A stretch of DNA of 64,000 nt from Arsenophonus sp. aPb (GTDB taxonomy: Bacteria; Pseudomonadota; Gammaproteobacteria; Enterobacterales; Enterobacteriaceae), in assembly GCF_029873475.1 (NCBI RefSeq), contig NZ_CP123499.1, positions 2,108,001 through 2,172,000 on the forward strand, read 5' to 3'. Position 1 is the first letter of the stretch; every line of letters starts with the position of its first letter. Both the position numbers and the translations under genes were made by a program. Below the pieces are notes generated by a model, which searched no databases, was not told the origin of the DNA, and saw only the letters and a list, made by a program, of their open reading frames with translations. This document shows positions 43,682-53,164 of the stretch, in pieces.

Positions 43682-45103
43682 ATGAATAAAATAAAAACCC
43701 GTTTTGCACCAAGTCCAACTGGTTATCTTCACGTCGGCGGCGCTCGTACTGCACTCTATTCATGGCTATATAGTCGACATAATAACGGCGAGTTTGTCTT
43801 ACGTATTGAAGACACCGATCTTGAGCGTTCATCACAAGATGCTATTGACGCCATAATGGATGGAATGAACTGGTTAAGTTTAAATTGGGATGAAGGTCCT
43901 TACTACCAAACTAAACGCTTCGACCGTTATCATGCTGTTATCGATCAAATGCTTAGCGCCGGGACAGCTTATCGCTGTTATTGTTCTAAAACACGGTTAG
44001 ACAATTTACGTGAAGAGCAGATGGCTAGAGGCGAAAAACCTCGTTATGATGGCTGCTGCCGCGATCATGCTCATAATCATACACCGAATGAGCCTCACGT
44101 AGTGCGCTTTCGTAACCCCCAAGAAGGCGCTGTGATTTTTGAAGACCAAATCCGTGGCCCTATTGAATTTAGTAATCTTGAGCTTGATGATCTCATTATA
44201 CGCCGTACCGATGGCTCTCCTACCTATAATTTCTGTGTTGTCATTGATGACTGGGATATGAAGATCACTCATGTGATCCGTGGTGAAGATCATATTAATA
44301 ATACTCCACGACAAATTAATATATTAAAAGCACTTGGCGCGCCAATACCTGTATATGCGCATGTTTCAATGATCTTAGGTGATGATGGTAAAAAATTATC
44401 TAAACGTCATGGGGCAGTTAGTGTTATGCAATACCGCGATGACGGTTATCTACCAGAAGCCTTATTAAACTATCTGGTGCGTCTCGGATGGTCCCATGCC
44501 GATCAAGAAATTTTTAGCCGTGATGAAATGATCAGTTATTTTTCCCTAGATGCGATTAGCAAATCCGCCAGTGCCTTTAATACCGACAAATTATTATGGC
44601 TTAATCACCATTATATCAATTCACTACCTGCCGAATATGTTGCTACTCATTTAGCATGGCACATTGAGCAGCAAGCTATTGATACCCAAATCGGACCAAG
44701 CTTAGCAGATTTAGTCAAGCTTCTCGGTGAACGCTGTAAGACCTTAAAAGAAATAGCCGCTTCATGTCGCTATTTCTATCAGGATTTTGCTGAGTTCGAC
44801 GCCGAGGCCGCGAAAAAACATTTACGCCCAATAGCGGGCTTACCATTAGAAACTGTACGGGAAAAATTGGCAACAATTAGCAATTGGACATGTGAAAATG
44901 TCCATCAGGCAATCGAATCAACGGCGACAGAACTTGAAATTGGGATGGGAAAAGTGGGTATGCCACTACGGGTCGCTGTGACAGGAACAGCCCAATCACC
45001 GAGTGTTGATGCCACTGTACATGCTATTGGCCAAACTCGTTCATTAAAACGCATTGATAATGCTTTGCTTTATATTAAAGAGCGTGAAAATAGTGCTAAT
45101 TAA
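43682..45103 (+). CDS. gltX: Glutamyl-tRNA synthetase
   Basis: GltX charges tRNA-Glu. The class I motifs are HVGG in SPTGYLHVGGAR (residues near 16) and the KMSKS-type loop KLSKRHG (near residue 238). The cysteines of the small zinc-binding region (CYCSKTRLDNL to GCCRDH) are present. 473 residues. Flanked by the tRNA-Val/Lys cluster and tRNA-Ala, as in E. coli. Confidence 0.97.
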   Translation: MNKIKTRFAPSPTGYLHVGGARTALYSWLYSRHNNGEFVLRIEDTDLERSSQDAIDAIMDGMNWLSLNWDEGPYYQTKRFDRYHAVIDQMLSAGTAYRCYCSKTRLDNLREEQMARGEKPRYDGCCRDHAHNHTPNEPHVVRFRNPQEGAVIFEDQIRGPIEFSNLELDDLIIRRTDGSPTYNFCVVIDDWDMKITHVIRGEDHINNTPRQINILKALGAPIPVYAHVSMILGDDGKKLSKRHGAVSVMQYRDDGYLPEALLNYLVRLGWSHADQEIFSRDEMISYFSLDAISKSASAFNTDKLLWLNHHYINSLPAEYVATHLAWHIEQQAIDTQIGPSLADLVKLLGERCKTLKEIAASCRYFYQDFAEFDAEAAKKHLRPIAGLPLETVREKLATISNWTCENVHQAIESTATELEIGMGKVGMPLRVAVTGTAQSPSVDATVHAIGQTRSLKRIDNALLYIKERENSAN

Positions 45104-45120
45104 TGGAATTAGATTAGCTC

Positions 45121-45148
45121 AAAGGCACATTATCACTGTGCCTTTTTT
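45121..45148 (+). terminator. Rho-independent terminator of gltX
   Basis: Stem AAAGGCAC / GTGCCTTT with a nine-base loop, followed by a run of six Ts, 18 bases after the gltX stop. Confidence 0.88.
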
Positions 45149-45209
45149 CTTTATACCAGGCTTTATGACCATTTTTTCAACGGTTAAACGCTATTTTCAT
45201 ATTAATCGA

Positions 45210-45238
45210 TTGACAGTCTTATTCAGCTTGCATATCAT
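45210..45238 (+). promoter_or_regulatory. Promoter of tRNA-Ala
   Basis: TTGACA (45210-45215) and TATCAT (45233-45238) are separated by exactly 17 bases and followed by GCGCTCGTC, a GC-rich discriminator, about 25 bases before the tRNA. Confidence 0.8.
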
Positions 45239-45263
45239 GCGCTCGTCTAACAGGCTTTGGTTA

Positions 45264-45339
<76 letters not shown>

Positions 45340-45391
45340 AATTTAAATTCCAGCCAAATATGTTTAATCGATCTTGAAACCCCGTTGCTTA

Positions 45392-45607
45392 CTATGAACG
45401 CTTTAGTGGTTTAACTAAATTGTCTAACCCTTCTACCTTAACTGTTAATGTCATTTCCATTAAATAACCTAATCTCCCTTGAGGAAATTCACCTTTACGC
45501 GCAAACCAAAGTAAATATTCTTCGGGTAAGTCGATCAAAACCCGTCCTTTGTATTTACCGAATGGGATAACAGTATTAGCAATATCGATCAGATCCTGTT
45601 TCTGCAT
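45392..45607 (-). CDS. ypeB: DUF3820 family protein YpeB
   Basis: A 71-residue protein matching E. coli YpeB (DUF3820): MQKQDLIDIANTVIPFGKYKG and LIDLPEEYLLWFARKGEFP. Function unknown; the family has been linked by annotation to virulence regulation without firm proof. ATG 45607 is chosen because it gives the conserved N-terminus and TTGGA lies upstream; a longer frame to 45649 is unlikely. It lies on the ligA side of this locus in E. coli too. Confidence 0.85.
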   Translation of the reverse strand: MQKQDLIDIANTVIPFGKYKGRVLIDLPEEYLLWFARKGEFPQGRLGYLMEMTLTVKVEGLDNLVKPLKRS

Positions 45608-45693
45608 ACAGCATTCCAATATATTCATTGATTTAACTAAACGCGACATTCTTTAATAAAGAACGTCGCTTGGTAAAATACGCAGTTAAATTA

Positions 45694-46878
45694 TCACAAC
45701 ACTAAACCCGTTATCGCTGCCGATAAGAAACTTACTAGCGTGGAACCATATAATAATCTTAAGCCAAAACTAGAAACAACATTTCCCTGTTTTTCATCGA
45801 GACCTTTGATTGCGCCGGCAACAATTCCTATTGATGAAAAGTTAGCAAAAGAGACTAAAAAGACCGACAAAATGCCCACTGAACGAGGGGATAACTCAGC
45901 AGCAACTTGTTTCAAATATCCCATCGCCACAAATTCATTAGACACTAATTTGGTGGCCATAATACTCCCCACTTTAAGTGCATCTTCAACAGGAATACCC
46001 AAGATCCATGCTAATGGATAAAACACATAGCCCAAACAATCCTGAAAACTTATTCCTATCACTGCACTGAAAATGGCATTAATTCCAGCAATAATTGCAA
46101 TAAAGCCAATCAGCATGGCTGCGACTATTAACGCAACTTTGAAACCCGCCAGAATATATTCGCCTAACATTTCAAAAAAACTTTGTCCATCATGCAGATG
46201 ACTGACTTGAATATCCTCTTCCTCTTTAACTGAATAAGGATTAATTAACGATAGGATAATGAATGTACTAAACATGTTTAGGATGAGTGCCGCAACGACA
46301 TACTTAGGCTCAAGCATTCCCATATAAGCGCCAACAATCGCCATAGACACCGTCGACATGGCTGTTGCTGCCATGGTATACATACGACGTGGCGACATTT
46401 GACTCAATATATCTTTATATGCAATAAAGTTTTCTGATTGACCGAGAATTAATGAACTGACCGCATTAAAAGATTCCAGCTTTCCCATACCATTAACTTT
46501 AGCCAGTAACGTGCCTATTATTTTAATAATAAAAGGTAACACTTTGATATGTTGCAAGATGCCAATTAACGCTGAAACAAAAATAATTGGACACAATACG
46601 CGTAAAAAGAAGGTAGCCAGATTTGCATCCATCATACCACCAAATACAAAATCAGTTCCTGCCGCGGCATAAACTAATAAATAGTCAAAAAATTTAGCAA
46701 ATCCAGCAATAAATCCCTGTCCAATATCCGAATTGAGGAAGAACCAAGCCAATAGTAACTCAATAATTAATAGTTGCAAAACGTAGCGAATGCGAATACT
46801 AGCACGATCGCTACTGGTTAAAATCGATAACCCACCAATCAGAATAATGGATAAAAGAAAGTGAAAAACTGCAGACAT
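45694..46878 (-). CDS. nupC: Nucleoside:proton symporter NupC
   Basis: NupC imports nucleosides with protons (concentrative nucleoside transporter family). The long conserved stretch around GQSENFIAYKDILSQMS (near residues 147-163) is the nucleoside-binding core, and TKLVSNEFVAMGYL carries the second conserved motif. About 394 residues with eight or more membrane segments, close to E. coli NupC throughout. ATG 46878 with GGAAAT upstream is preferred to the TTG four codons earlier. It sits between ypeB and ligA, a position where E. coli has other genes. Confidence 0.93.
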   Translation of the reverse strand: MSAVFHFLLSIILIGGLSILTSSDRASIRIRYVLQLLIIELLLAWFFLNSDIGQGFIAGFAKFFDYLLVYAAAGTDFVFGGMMDANLATFFLRVLCPIIFVSALIGILQHIKVLPFIIKIIGTLLAKVNGMGKLESFNAVSSLILGQSENFIAYKDILSQMSPRRMYTMAATAMSTVSMAIVGAYMGMLEPKYVVAALILNMFSTFIILSLINPYSVKEEEDIQVSHLHDGQSFFEMLGEYILAGFKVALIVAAMLIGFIAIIAGINAIFSAVIGISFQDCLGYVFYPLAWILGIPVEDALKVGSIMATKLVSNEFVAMGYLKQVAAELSPRSVGILSVFLVSFANFSSIGIVAGAIKGLDEKQGNVVSSFGLRLLYGSTLVSFLSAAITGLVL

Positions 46879-47090
46879 AAATATTTCCAAGTCGGTTTTT
46901 AATTTAACAAATAGTTATATTATTTTATGTAATAGAAAATAATCGGGTGTGATTTTAATCACTAAAAATAGCTTTAAATGAGTAATTTAGTGATTTAACT
47001 TGCAGATAGCTAATTGATAATGAATAAAAGTATTGCATTATCAAAGCAGCCAATATCCTGCGAATTATTACGCCGAAAAGCGATAAAATA

Positions 47091-49103
47091 TTAATGCTCT
47101 TCGAGTAATGCTATTAATTCATCCTCATTGATAATTTTTATTCCTAACTCATTGGCCTTGGCCAATTTAGAACCAGCTGCCTCACCTGCGATTACTAGAT
47201 CGGTTTTTTTAGAAACACTGCCCGTGACTTTTGCGCCAAGTAATATTAATTTATCTTTTAGCTCATCACGCGTTAAACGATTTAGCGTACCGGTTAAAAC
47301 TATCGTTTTACCAGTGAATGGACTATCCGTTTTCTTAGCCGGCATTGCTGGCCAGCTAATACCAATTTCGTTCACTAATTGATTAACAACATCCCGGTTA
47401 TGCTGTTCATGAAAAAAATTAACAATATGCTTCGCCACTATCTCGCCAACATCTTGCACCTTTTTGAGCGACTCTATATCTGCAGCCATAATAGAAGTTA
47501 ATGTAGTATAATGTGCCGCCAAATTGCTTGCCGTTGCTTCTCCAACCTCCCGAATACCCAACGCATAAATAAAGCGGGCTAATGTGGTTTGTTTGGATTT
47601 ATCAAGTGCATTAATTAAGTTTTGTGCCGACTTTAGCCCCATACGCTCTAATCTGGCTAAAATATCCAGATTTAGACGGTAAAGATCAGCCGCTGTCGTT
47701 ACATACTCTTTATCAACCAATTGATCAATAATCTTATCACCCATTCCCTCAATATCCATTGCTCGGCGTGAAACAAAGTGCTTTAAGGCGCCTTTACGTT
47801 GTGCCGCACAAATTAAACCGCCAGTACAACGGATCACCGCCTCACCTTCAATTCGCTCAATGGCTGAACCACAAACCGGACAGTGAATAGGAAACCGAAT
47901 TTCTCGGCTATCAATAGGACGACGATCAGCGAGTACATTAACAATTTGCGGGATCACATCACCCGCTCGGCGAATAACAACGGTATCCCCAATGTGTACG
48001 CCTAATCGTTCTATCTCATCAGCATTATGTAATGTTGCATTACTTACAGTAACACCTGCAACCTGAACAGGCTCTAATCGAGCAACTGGCGTAATAGCAC
48101 CGGTACGCCCCACTTGAAATTCAACATCATGTAATAAAGTGATCTGTTCTTGAGCTGGAAATTTAAATGCCGTCGCCCAACGTGGAGCGCGAGCAACAAA
48201 ACCGAGCTCTTCTTGCAGTTGCAAGGGATCCACTTTAATAACAACACCATCAATATCAAAACCTAAGCCTAAACGTGCATGCTCAATTTGGTGATAATAG
48301 GCTAAAACTTGTTGGCTATTTTGGCAAAGCGCTATCTTATCACTAACGGGTAATCCCCATTTTTTAAACTGCATTAGACATTGATATTGGCTAGCAGGCA
48401 ATTGACCACCCGCCAGAAGGCCAAAACCATAACAAAAAAAGGCTAATGGTCTTTTGGCAGTAATACGGGGATCTAGCTGACGTAATGAGCCTGCCGCAGC
48501 ATTACGTGGATTAGCAAAAATTTTACCATCATTACGCCGGGCTTCTTCATTCAGTTTTTCAAACCCCCGATGGGTCATAAAAACTTCACCGCGAATTTCA
48601 ATCCGCTCAGGAATATTATCGCCGGTTAAACGCAGCGGAATTGCTCGAATAGTACGAATATTAGCAGTAATATTTTCGCCGGTTGTACCATCACCCCGCG
48701 TAGCTGCTTGTACCAGTTCACCCTGTTCATATAACAAGCTAACCGCTAAACCATCTAATTTAAGCTCACAACAAAATGTCAACTGGCTATTATTTTTTAA
48801 ACGATCATGCACTCGTTTATCAAAAGCTAAATAACTCTCTTCATCAAAAACGTTATCTAGTGACAGCATCGGTATTTCATGGCGTACCTGCTCAAAAGCC
48901 GTCAATGGCGCAGCACCAACTCGTTGTGTTGGCGAATCAGCCGTGATCCATTCTGGATGCTCAGCCTCTAATTTTTTCAATTCCTGCATCAACCGATCAT
49001 ATTCTGCATCAGGTATTTCAGGCGTATCTAATACATGATAAAGATATTCATGATGCCGTAATTGCTGTTTAAGCCGCGCAAGATAATTTTGTTGTTCTTT
49101 CAT
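47091..49103 (-). CDS. ligA: NAD-dependent DNA ligase
   Basis: LigA seals nicks during replication and repair using NAD. The adenylated lysine is K115 in CELKLDGLAV; the zinc finger includes CPVCGSAI and CTGGLIC (from about residue 408), helix-hairpin-helix repeats follow, and a BRCT domain closes the protein (about 590-670). 670 residues. Downstream of zipA, as in E. coli, but separated by a terminator-like hairpin. Confidence 0.97.
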   Translation of the reverse strand: MKEQQNYLARLKQQLRHHEYLYHVLDTPEIPDAEYDRLMQELKKLEAEHPEWITADSPTQRVGAAPLTAFEQVRHEIPMLSLDNVFDEESYLAFDKRVHDRLKNNSQLTFCCELKLDGLAVSLLYEQGELVQAATRGDGTTGENITANIRTIRAIPLRLTGDNIPERIEIRGEVFMTHRGFEKLNEEARRNDGKIFANPRNAAAGSLRQLDPRITAKRPLAFFCYGFGLLAGGQLPASQYQCLMQFKKWGLPVSDKIALCQNSQQVLAYYHQIEHARLGLGFDIDGVVIKVDPLQLQEELGFVARAPRWATAFKFPAQEQITLLHDVEFQVGRTGAITPVARLEPVQVAGVTVSNATLHNADEIERLGVHIGDTVVIRRAGDVIPQIVNVLADRRPIDSREIRFPIHCPVCGSAIERIEGEAVIRCTGGLICAAQRKGALKHFVSRRAMDIEGMGDKIIDQLVDKEYVTTAADLYRLNLDILARLERMGLKSAQNLINALDKSKQTTLARFIYALGIREVGEATASNLAAHYTTLTSIMAADIESLKKVQDVGEIVAKHIVNFFHEQHNRDVVNQLVNEIGISWPAMPAKKTDSPFTGKTIVLTGTLNRLTRDELKDKLILLGAKVTGSVSKKTDLVIAGEAAGSKLAKANELGIKIINEDELIALLEEH

Positions 49104-49122
49104 TATTCACCATACAACTAAA

Positions 49123-49147
49123 GACAAAACCCCCGCTATCACGGGGG
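49123..49147 (-). terminator. Hairpin terminator between zipA and ligA
   Basis: On the minus strand CCCCCG and CGGGGG form a 6-bp GC stem with a six-base loop, followed by TTTTGTCTTT. It lies just after the zipA stop and before ligA, so part of the transcripts may end here. Confidence 0.75.
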
Positions 49148-49170
49148 TCGATTACTAATCAAGCTATGAT

Positions 49171-50115
49171 TTAAGTTAATGCATTTCTAATTCGGCTATG
49201 ATATACCTCAATCATTTGGGGAGTCAGCATTTTGCGATCTTCATCAAGCACGACACCACCAACATCAGCCGCAATACGTTGTGCTGCTTGCAACATCAAC
49301 TTGAAGTTTTGTGCTGAATCACCATATGAAGGTACCATCATAAATATAGAAACACCTGGTGTGGTGAAATCAGACATGGCCTCTGGCTCAAAAGAACCGG
49401 GTTTGACCATATTGGCTAAGCTAAATAAAATCTGCCCAGAACCAGAAGGATCAACATGACGATGAAATATCTGTTTTTCACCAAACTGAAAACCCGATTG
49501 AAAAATACTTTGTAACAACAGATCACCACCTAAAACTTGACCTTGCAGTGCCGCAACATGTAAAACAACCACAATATCTTTTTTATTAGCCTCAGGGACT
49601 AATTTACTGTGTTGTTTTTCTCCATCAGGATGTTCAACTTCACCAACCACATGTTGGTTGCTTTCTACTGTGTTTGCTACGAAAGATCCTTCTCTTTCTT
49701 CACTATTCATTGAATTTAGCGCAGGCTCCGAAATTTCCAGTTCAAGCTGTTTAGTTTGAACACTTTTTTCTTGCTTAGCACCAGATCCAATTTCTACATC
49801 AGTATCAGCTAAACGTGGATCATCATTAGGTGTTTTAACGACCTTAGATGATTCAGATTTTTGGGAAGCAAATTGTTCATTTGCCTCCTGACGAGTCAAT
49901 TTAGATGCTAATTGTTGTGCCTCCACTGTTTTATCGCCAAGCGATGGCGAGCTTACACTCTCAGCAGTATCCTGAGTAGGTTGCTTACGGCGCTTCATAG
50001 GGCGATCTTTAAATAGCTTCGAACGCTCTTTACGACTTGTCCAAAAGCCATGTAACAGTAAAGCTATTATAGCTATCGCACCAACGACCACTAATATTAG
50101 ACGCAAATCCTGCAT
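49171..50115 (-). CDS. zipA: Cell division protein ZipA
   Basis: ZipA anchors FtsZ to the membrane at the division site. One N-terminal transmembrane helix (about residues 4-24, LRLILVVVGAIAIIALLL) leads to a basic patch (KRRK), a long charged, proline/glutamine-poor linker, and the C-terminal FtsZ-binding domain (from about residue 180, DIVVVLHVAALQGQVLGG). The start at ATG 50115 places the helix at the very N-terminus as in E. coli; an upstream TTG start at 50199 is rejected. Divergent from cysZ. Confidence 0.95.
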   Translation of the reverse strand: MQDLRLILVVVGAIAIIALLLHGFWTSRKERSKLFKDRPMKRRKQPTQDTAESVSSPSLGDKTVEAQQLASKLTRQEANEQFASQKSESSKVVKTPNDDPRLADTDVEIGSGAKQEKSVQTKQLELEISEPALNSMNSEEREGSFVANTVESNQHVVGEVEHPDGEKQHSKLVPEANKKDIVVVLHVAALQGQVLGGDLLLQSIFQSGFQFGEKQIFHRHVDPSGSGQILFSLANMVKPGSFEPEAMSDFTTPGVSIFMMVPSYGDSAQNFKLMLQAAQRIAADVGGVVLDEDRKMLTPQMIEVYHSRIRNALT

Positions 50116-50334
50116 CGCTCTATCTCTGTTGTTTGAAAATAATCGCCACCATGGCGCTATCATTATATTAAGAGTATTTGCCAATAACGTTAAGTGCAAC
50201 CCTCTACATAATTTTCTTACAAAAAGTTAGATATTTATTCTTTTTTTGCTGCTTTTTTAGCCAACAAAATACTAGCCAGCTAAAAATCCTATCTATATGA
50301 TACAAGATCAAACCTAAAGGAGAAAATATGAAGT

Positions 50335-51096
50335 ATGATTAATTCAATAAAATCACTAAAAACTGCGAACGGTTTCTATTATTTTGCTCAAGGATGGCAG
50401 CTAGTTACTCGCCCTGGTATAAGGCGTTTCGTTATTTTACCTCTATTAGCAAATATTATTTTACTTGGTAGTGCCTTTTGGTGGCTTTATAGTAAATTAG
50501 GCGACTGGATCCAAACGTTACTCTCGTATGTTCCCAGCTGGATGCAGTGGTTAAGTTATCTAATATGGCCTATTGCGGTGATCTCGATTTTGCTTATATT
50601 TGGCTACTTCTTTAGTACTATCGCCAATTTTATTGCTTCTCCTTTTAATGGCTGGTTAGCAGAAAAATTGGAAGCGGAATTAACGGGAACACCGGCACCT
50701 GATACCAGTTTTGCGGTACTTATTGCCGACATACCGCGAATCTTAGCGCGGGAAGTAACCAAATTATGCTACTACCTTATTCGCGTTATTCCGTTGCTTA
50801 TCCTGTTTTTTATTCCTGGTATTGCGCAGACAGTCGCTCCAATTCTATGGTTTTTATTTGGTGCTTGGATGATGGCAATTCAATACTGTGATTATCCTTT
50901 TGATAATCATAAAGTAAAATTTGATCAAATGAAGTTGGCACTTGGCAAGAATCGAACAACCAGTATCCAGTTTGGTGCATTAGTCAATTTGTTGACCATG
51001 ATCCCAATTATTAATTTGGTTATTATGCCTGTTGCAATCTGTGGTGCAACAGCAATGTGGGTTGATCTTTACCGTCCGCGACATACCAGCTATTAA
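50335..51096 (+). CDS. cysZ: Sulfate transporter CysZ
   Basis: CysZ is an inner-membrane protein that lets sulfate enter the cell for cysteine synthesis. 253 residues, the same as E. coli, with several hydrophobic segments and the conserved NFIASPFNGWLAEKLE stretch near residues 100-115. It is followed by cysK on the same strand after 325 bases, as in E. coli. Confidence 0.95.
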   Translation: MINSIKSLKTANGFYYFAQGWQLVTRPGIRRFVILPLLANIILLGSAFWWLYSKLGDWIQTLLSYVPSWMQWLSYLIWPIAVISILLIFGYFFSTIANFIASPFNGWLAEKLEAELTGTPAPDTSFAVLIADIPRILAREVTKLCYYLIRVIPLLILFFIPGIAQTVAPILWFLFGAWMMAIQYCDYPFDNHKVKFDQMKLALGKNRTTSIQFGALVNLLTMIPIINLVIMPVAICGATAMWVDLYRPRHTSY

Positions 51097-51421
51097 CTCA
51101 AACGCTGAAGTTAGCTAAAATTTCTTACACTGACTTCAGCTATTCTCAGATGGCAACAATAATCATAAAAATGATGGTAGCTATTTGATGCTAATAACTA
51201 CAATCAGCTAAAAAATTGTGCTTAATTTGCTGAAAAATAATTATAAACTGCCACTAAATATTCCGTTATGAAAGTTAGTAAAATTCATCAAAGTGCGATA
51301 ACTACCTGTCCAATAGAACAATAGTATAAATTTTTATTTCCAAAATAATTCGCTTAGCGTATGGTGATTAGTACTATATTTAGGCATGTTTATAGCTTCT
51401 GAAAAATACTAAGGACGATCG
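51097..51421 (+). other. cysZ-cysK intergenic region
   Basis: No gene is visible. The region should hold the cysK promoter and, by analogy with E. coli, a CysB site, but CysB sites are too loose to assign by eye. A short ribosome site (AAGGA) precedes the cysK ATG. Confidence 0.45.
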
Positions 51422-52399
51422 ATGAGTAACATCTATGAAGATAACTCGCTAACTATTGGTCATACTCCATTAGTTCGTTTGAAACACTTTGGTAGCGGAA
51501 ATTTGTTAGCAAAAATCGAATCACGTAATCCGAGTTTTAGCGTAAAATGCCGTATTGGCGCAAATATGATTTGGGACGCAGAAAAAAAAGGTCTGTTAAC
51601 CCCTAAATTATCCAAATTAGTAACCAATAAAACATTAATCGAGCCGACCAGTGGCAATACCGGGATTGCCCTGGCTTACGTAGCCGCTGCACGCGGGTAT
51701 AAGCTTACCTTGACTATGCCTGAAACAATGAGCCTTGAGCGGCGTAAATTATTAAAAGCGCTTGGTGCTAATCTAGTCTTAACTGAAGGTGCTAAGAGCA
51801 TGAAGGGCGCTATTGAAAAAGCAATCGAAATTGTTGCCGGTGCACCCGATCAATACCTTCTTTTGCAACAATTTAATAATCCGGCCAATCCTGAAATTCA
51901 CCAAAAAACAACTGGACCTGAAATTTGGCAAGATACTGATGGTCAAATCGCTGCTGTCGTCGCGGGAGTTGGTACCGGTGGTACAATTACTGGCATTGGC
52001 CGTTATCTAAAAAAAACAGTAGGCGGTGAAGCCATTAAAATGATTGCTGTTGAGCCCGCCGCATCACCAGTAATAAGTCAGACATTAGCTGGTAAAGAAA
52101 TAAAACCTGGTCCACATAAAATCCAAGGCATAGGCGCTGGTTTTATCCCTGATAATCTTGATCTTTCACTTATTGATGATGTATTTGCTATTAGCGATGA
52201 CGAAGCGATACAAACCGCTCGCCTAATTATGCAGAAAGAAGGTATTTTAGCCGGTATATCATCCGGCGCAGCGGTTGCCGCAGCGGTAAAATTAGCCGCA
52301 AAACCAGAATTTCAAAATAAAAATATTGTGGTTATTTTACCTTCTTCCGGTGAACGTTATTTGAGTACCGATTTATTTTCTGCTGCCAAACCAAGCTAA
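51422..52399 (+). CDS. cysK: Cysteine synthase A (O-acetylserine sulfhydrylase A)
   Basis: CysK makes cysteine from O-acetylserine and sulfide with pyridoxal phosphate. The PLP lysine is K42 in PSFSVKCRIGANM, the substrate loop is TSGNTGIALAY, and the phosphate-binding GVGTGGTITGIG is present. 325 residues. The first residues after K42 (CRIG) are those of the CysK branch, distinguishing it from the cysM at 55571. Confidence 0.97.
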   Translation: MSNIYEDNSLTIGHTPLVRLKHFGSGNLLAKIESRNPSFSVKCRIGANMIWDAEKKGLLTPKLSKLVTNKTLIEPTSGNTGIALAYVAAARGYKLTLTMPETMSLERRKLLKALGANLVLTEGAKSMKGAIEKAIEIVAGAPDQYLLLQQFNNPANPEIHQKTTGPEIWQDTDGQIAAVVAGVGTGGTITGIGRYLKKTVGGEAIKMIAVEPAASPVISQTLAGKEIKPGPHKIQGIGAGFIPDNLDLSLIDDVFAISDDEAIQTARLIMQKEGILAGISSGAAVAAAVKLAAKPEFQNKNIVVILPSSGERYLSTDLFSAAKPS

Positions 52400-52424
52400 C
52401 GACTTTTTATGAGCACAATTAGCT

Positions 52425-52452
52425 AAAAAAGCACTTTAAAAGTGCTTTTTTT
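52425..52452 (+). terminator. Rho-independent terminator of cysK
   Basis: AAAAAAGCACTT and AAGTGCTTTTTT form a long stem with a tiny loop and an extended T-run, 26 bases after the cysK stop. Confidence 0.9.
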
Positions 52453-52690
52453 GTGTCATAGATCAAAGTTTAGTGTGTATTAAGATGATTTCTTGAAACG
52501 AGTTTAGTATTTAAGTCATTAATTATTTCGACAATCGAAATTAATCAAAAAATGAGCAGTGAAAAATTTAACAACAGGACATAAACTAGGCAAATTATCA
52601 TGTCTGGCTATAATGTCGATATAGATAAAATTTATGATTGATAATCTAATGAAAACGTTTTTCTTTTATTATCACTGAAAAGTAATACGC

Positions 52691-52726
52691 AAATCCAAAT
52701 TATTTCAGCTAATATATTTTGGATTT
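52691..52726 (+). promoter_or_regulatory. Inverted repeat in the ptsH leader
   Basis: A perfect 9-bp inverted repeat, AAATCCAAA and TTTGGATTT, is separated by 18 bases and ends 38 bases before the ptsH ATG. It may be an operator or form a leader hairpin. Further upstream (around 52650-52662) AAACGTTT resembles the core of a Cra site, a weak match. The ptsH ribosome site GAGGGA is good. Confidence 0.4.
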
Positions 52727-52764
52727 ACTAATAAAAAAATATTAAGTTTGTTGAGGGAAATAAT

Positions 52765-53022
52765 ATGTTCCAACAAGAAGTCACCATCACAGCACCTAAT
52801 GGTCTTCACACTCGCCCGGCGGCCCAATTTGTCAAAGAGGCAAAAAGCTTTTCTTCTGAAATTACGCTTACTTATAACGGCAAATCGGCAAGCGCAAAAA
52901 GTCTATTTAAACTGCAAACACTCGGCCTGACTCAGGGGACTGTTGTCACGATTTCTGCCGAAGGTGAAGATGAGCAGAAAGCGGTAGAACATCTGGTTAA
53001 GCTAATGGCTGAATTGGAGTAA
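52765..53022 (+). CDS. ptsH: Phosphocarrier protein HPr
   Basis: HPr passes phosphate from enzyme I to the sugar-specific enzymes II. The phosphorylated histidine is H15 in NGLHTRPAAQF and the regulatory-site serine region is SAKSLFKLQTLG around residue 46. 85 residues, as in E. coli. First gene of ptsH-ptsI-crr, downstream of cysK. Confidence 0.98.
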   Translation: MFQQEVTITAPNGLHTRPAAQFVKEAKSFSSEITLTYNGKSASAKSLFKLQTLGLTQGTVVTISAEGEDEQKAVEHLVKLMAELE

Positions 53023-53059
53023 TGACATACGGGCAATATAGCATTTATTTTCTATTTTT

Positions 53060-53087
53060 TATCCCTGGATACCTTTATCCGGGGATA
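53060..53087 (+). promoter_or_regulatory. Strong hairpin between ptsH and ptsI
   Basis: A 12-bp stem (TATCCCTGGATA / TATCCGGGGATA) with one T-G wobble and a four-base loop lies in a 142-base gap, longer than the corresponding E. coli gap. No T-run follows, so it is more likely to stabilise or process the upstream ptsH message, or attenuate it partly, than to terminate outright. Confidence 0.6.
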
Positions 53088-53164
53088 TCTATTTAACCGT
53101 AAGTATTAAAGCCATAGTCCTATGAGCTAACTATTTTTCGCCCATTGGTAGTAAGGTAACATTT

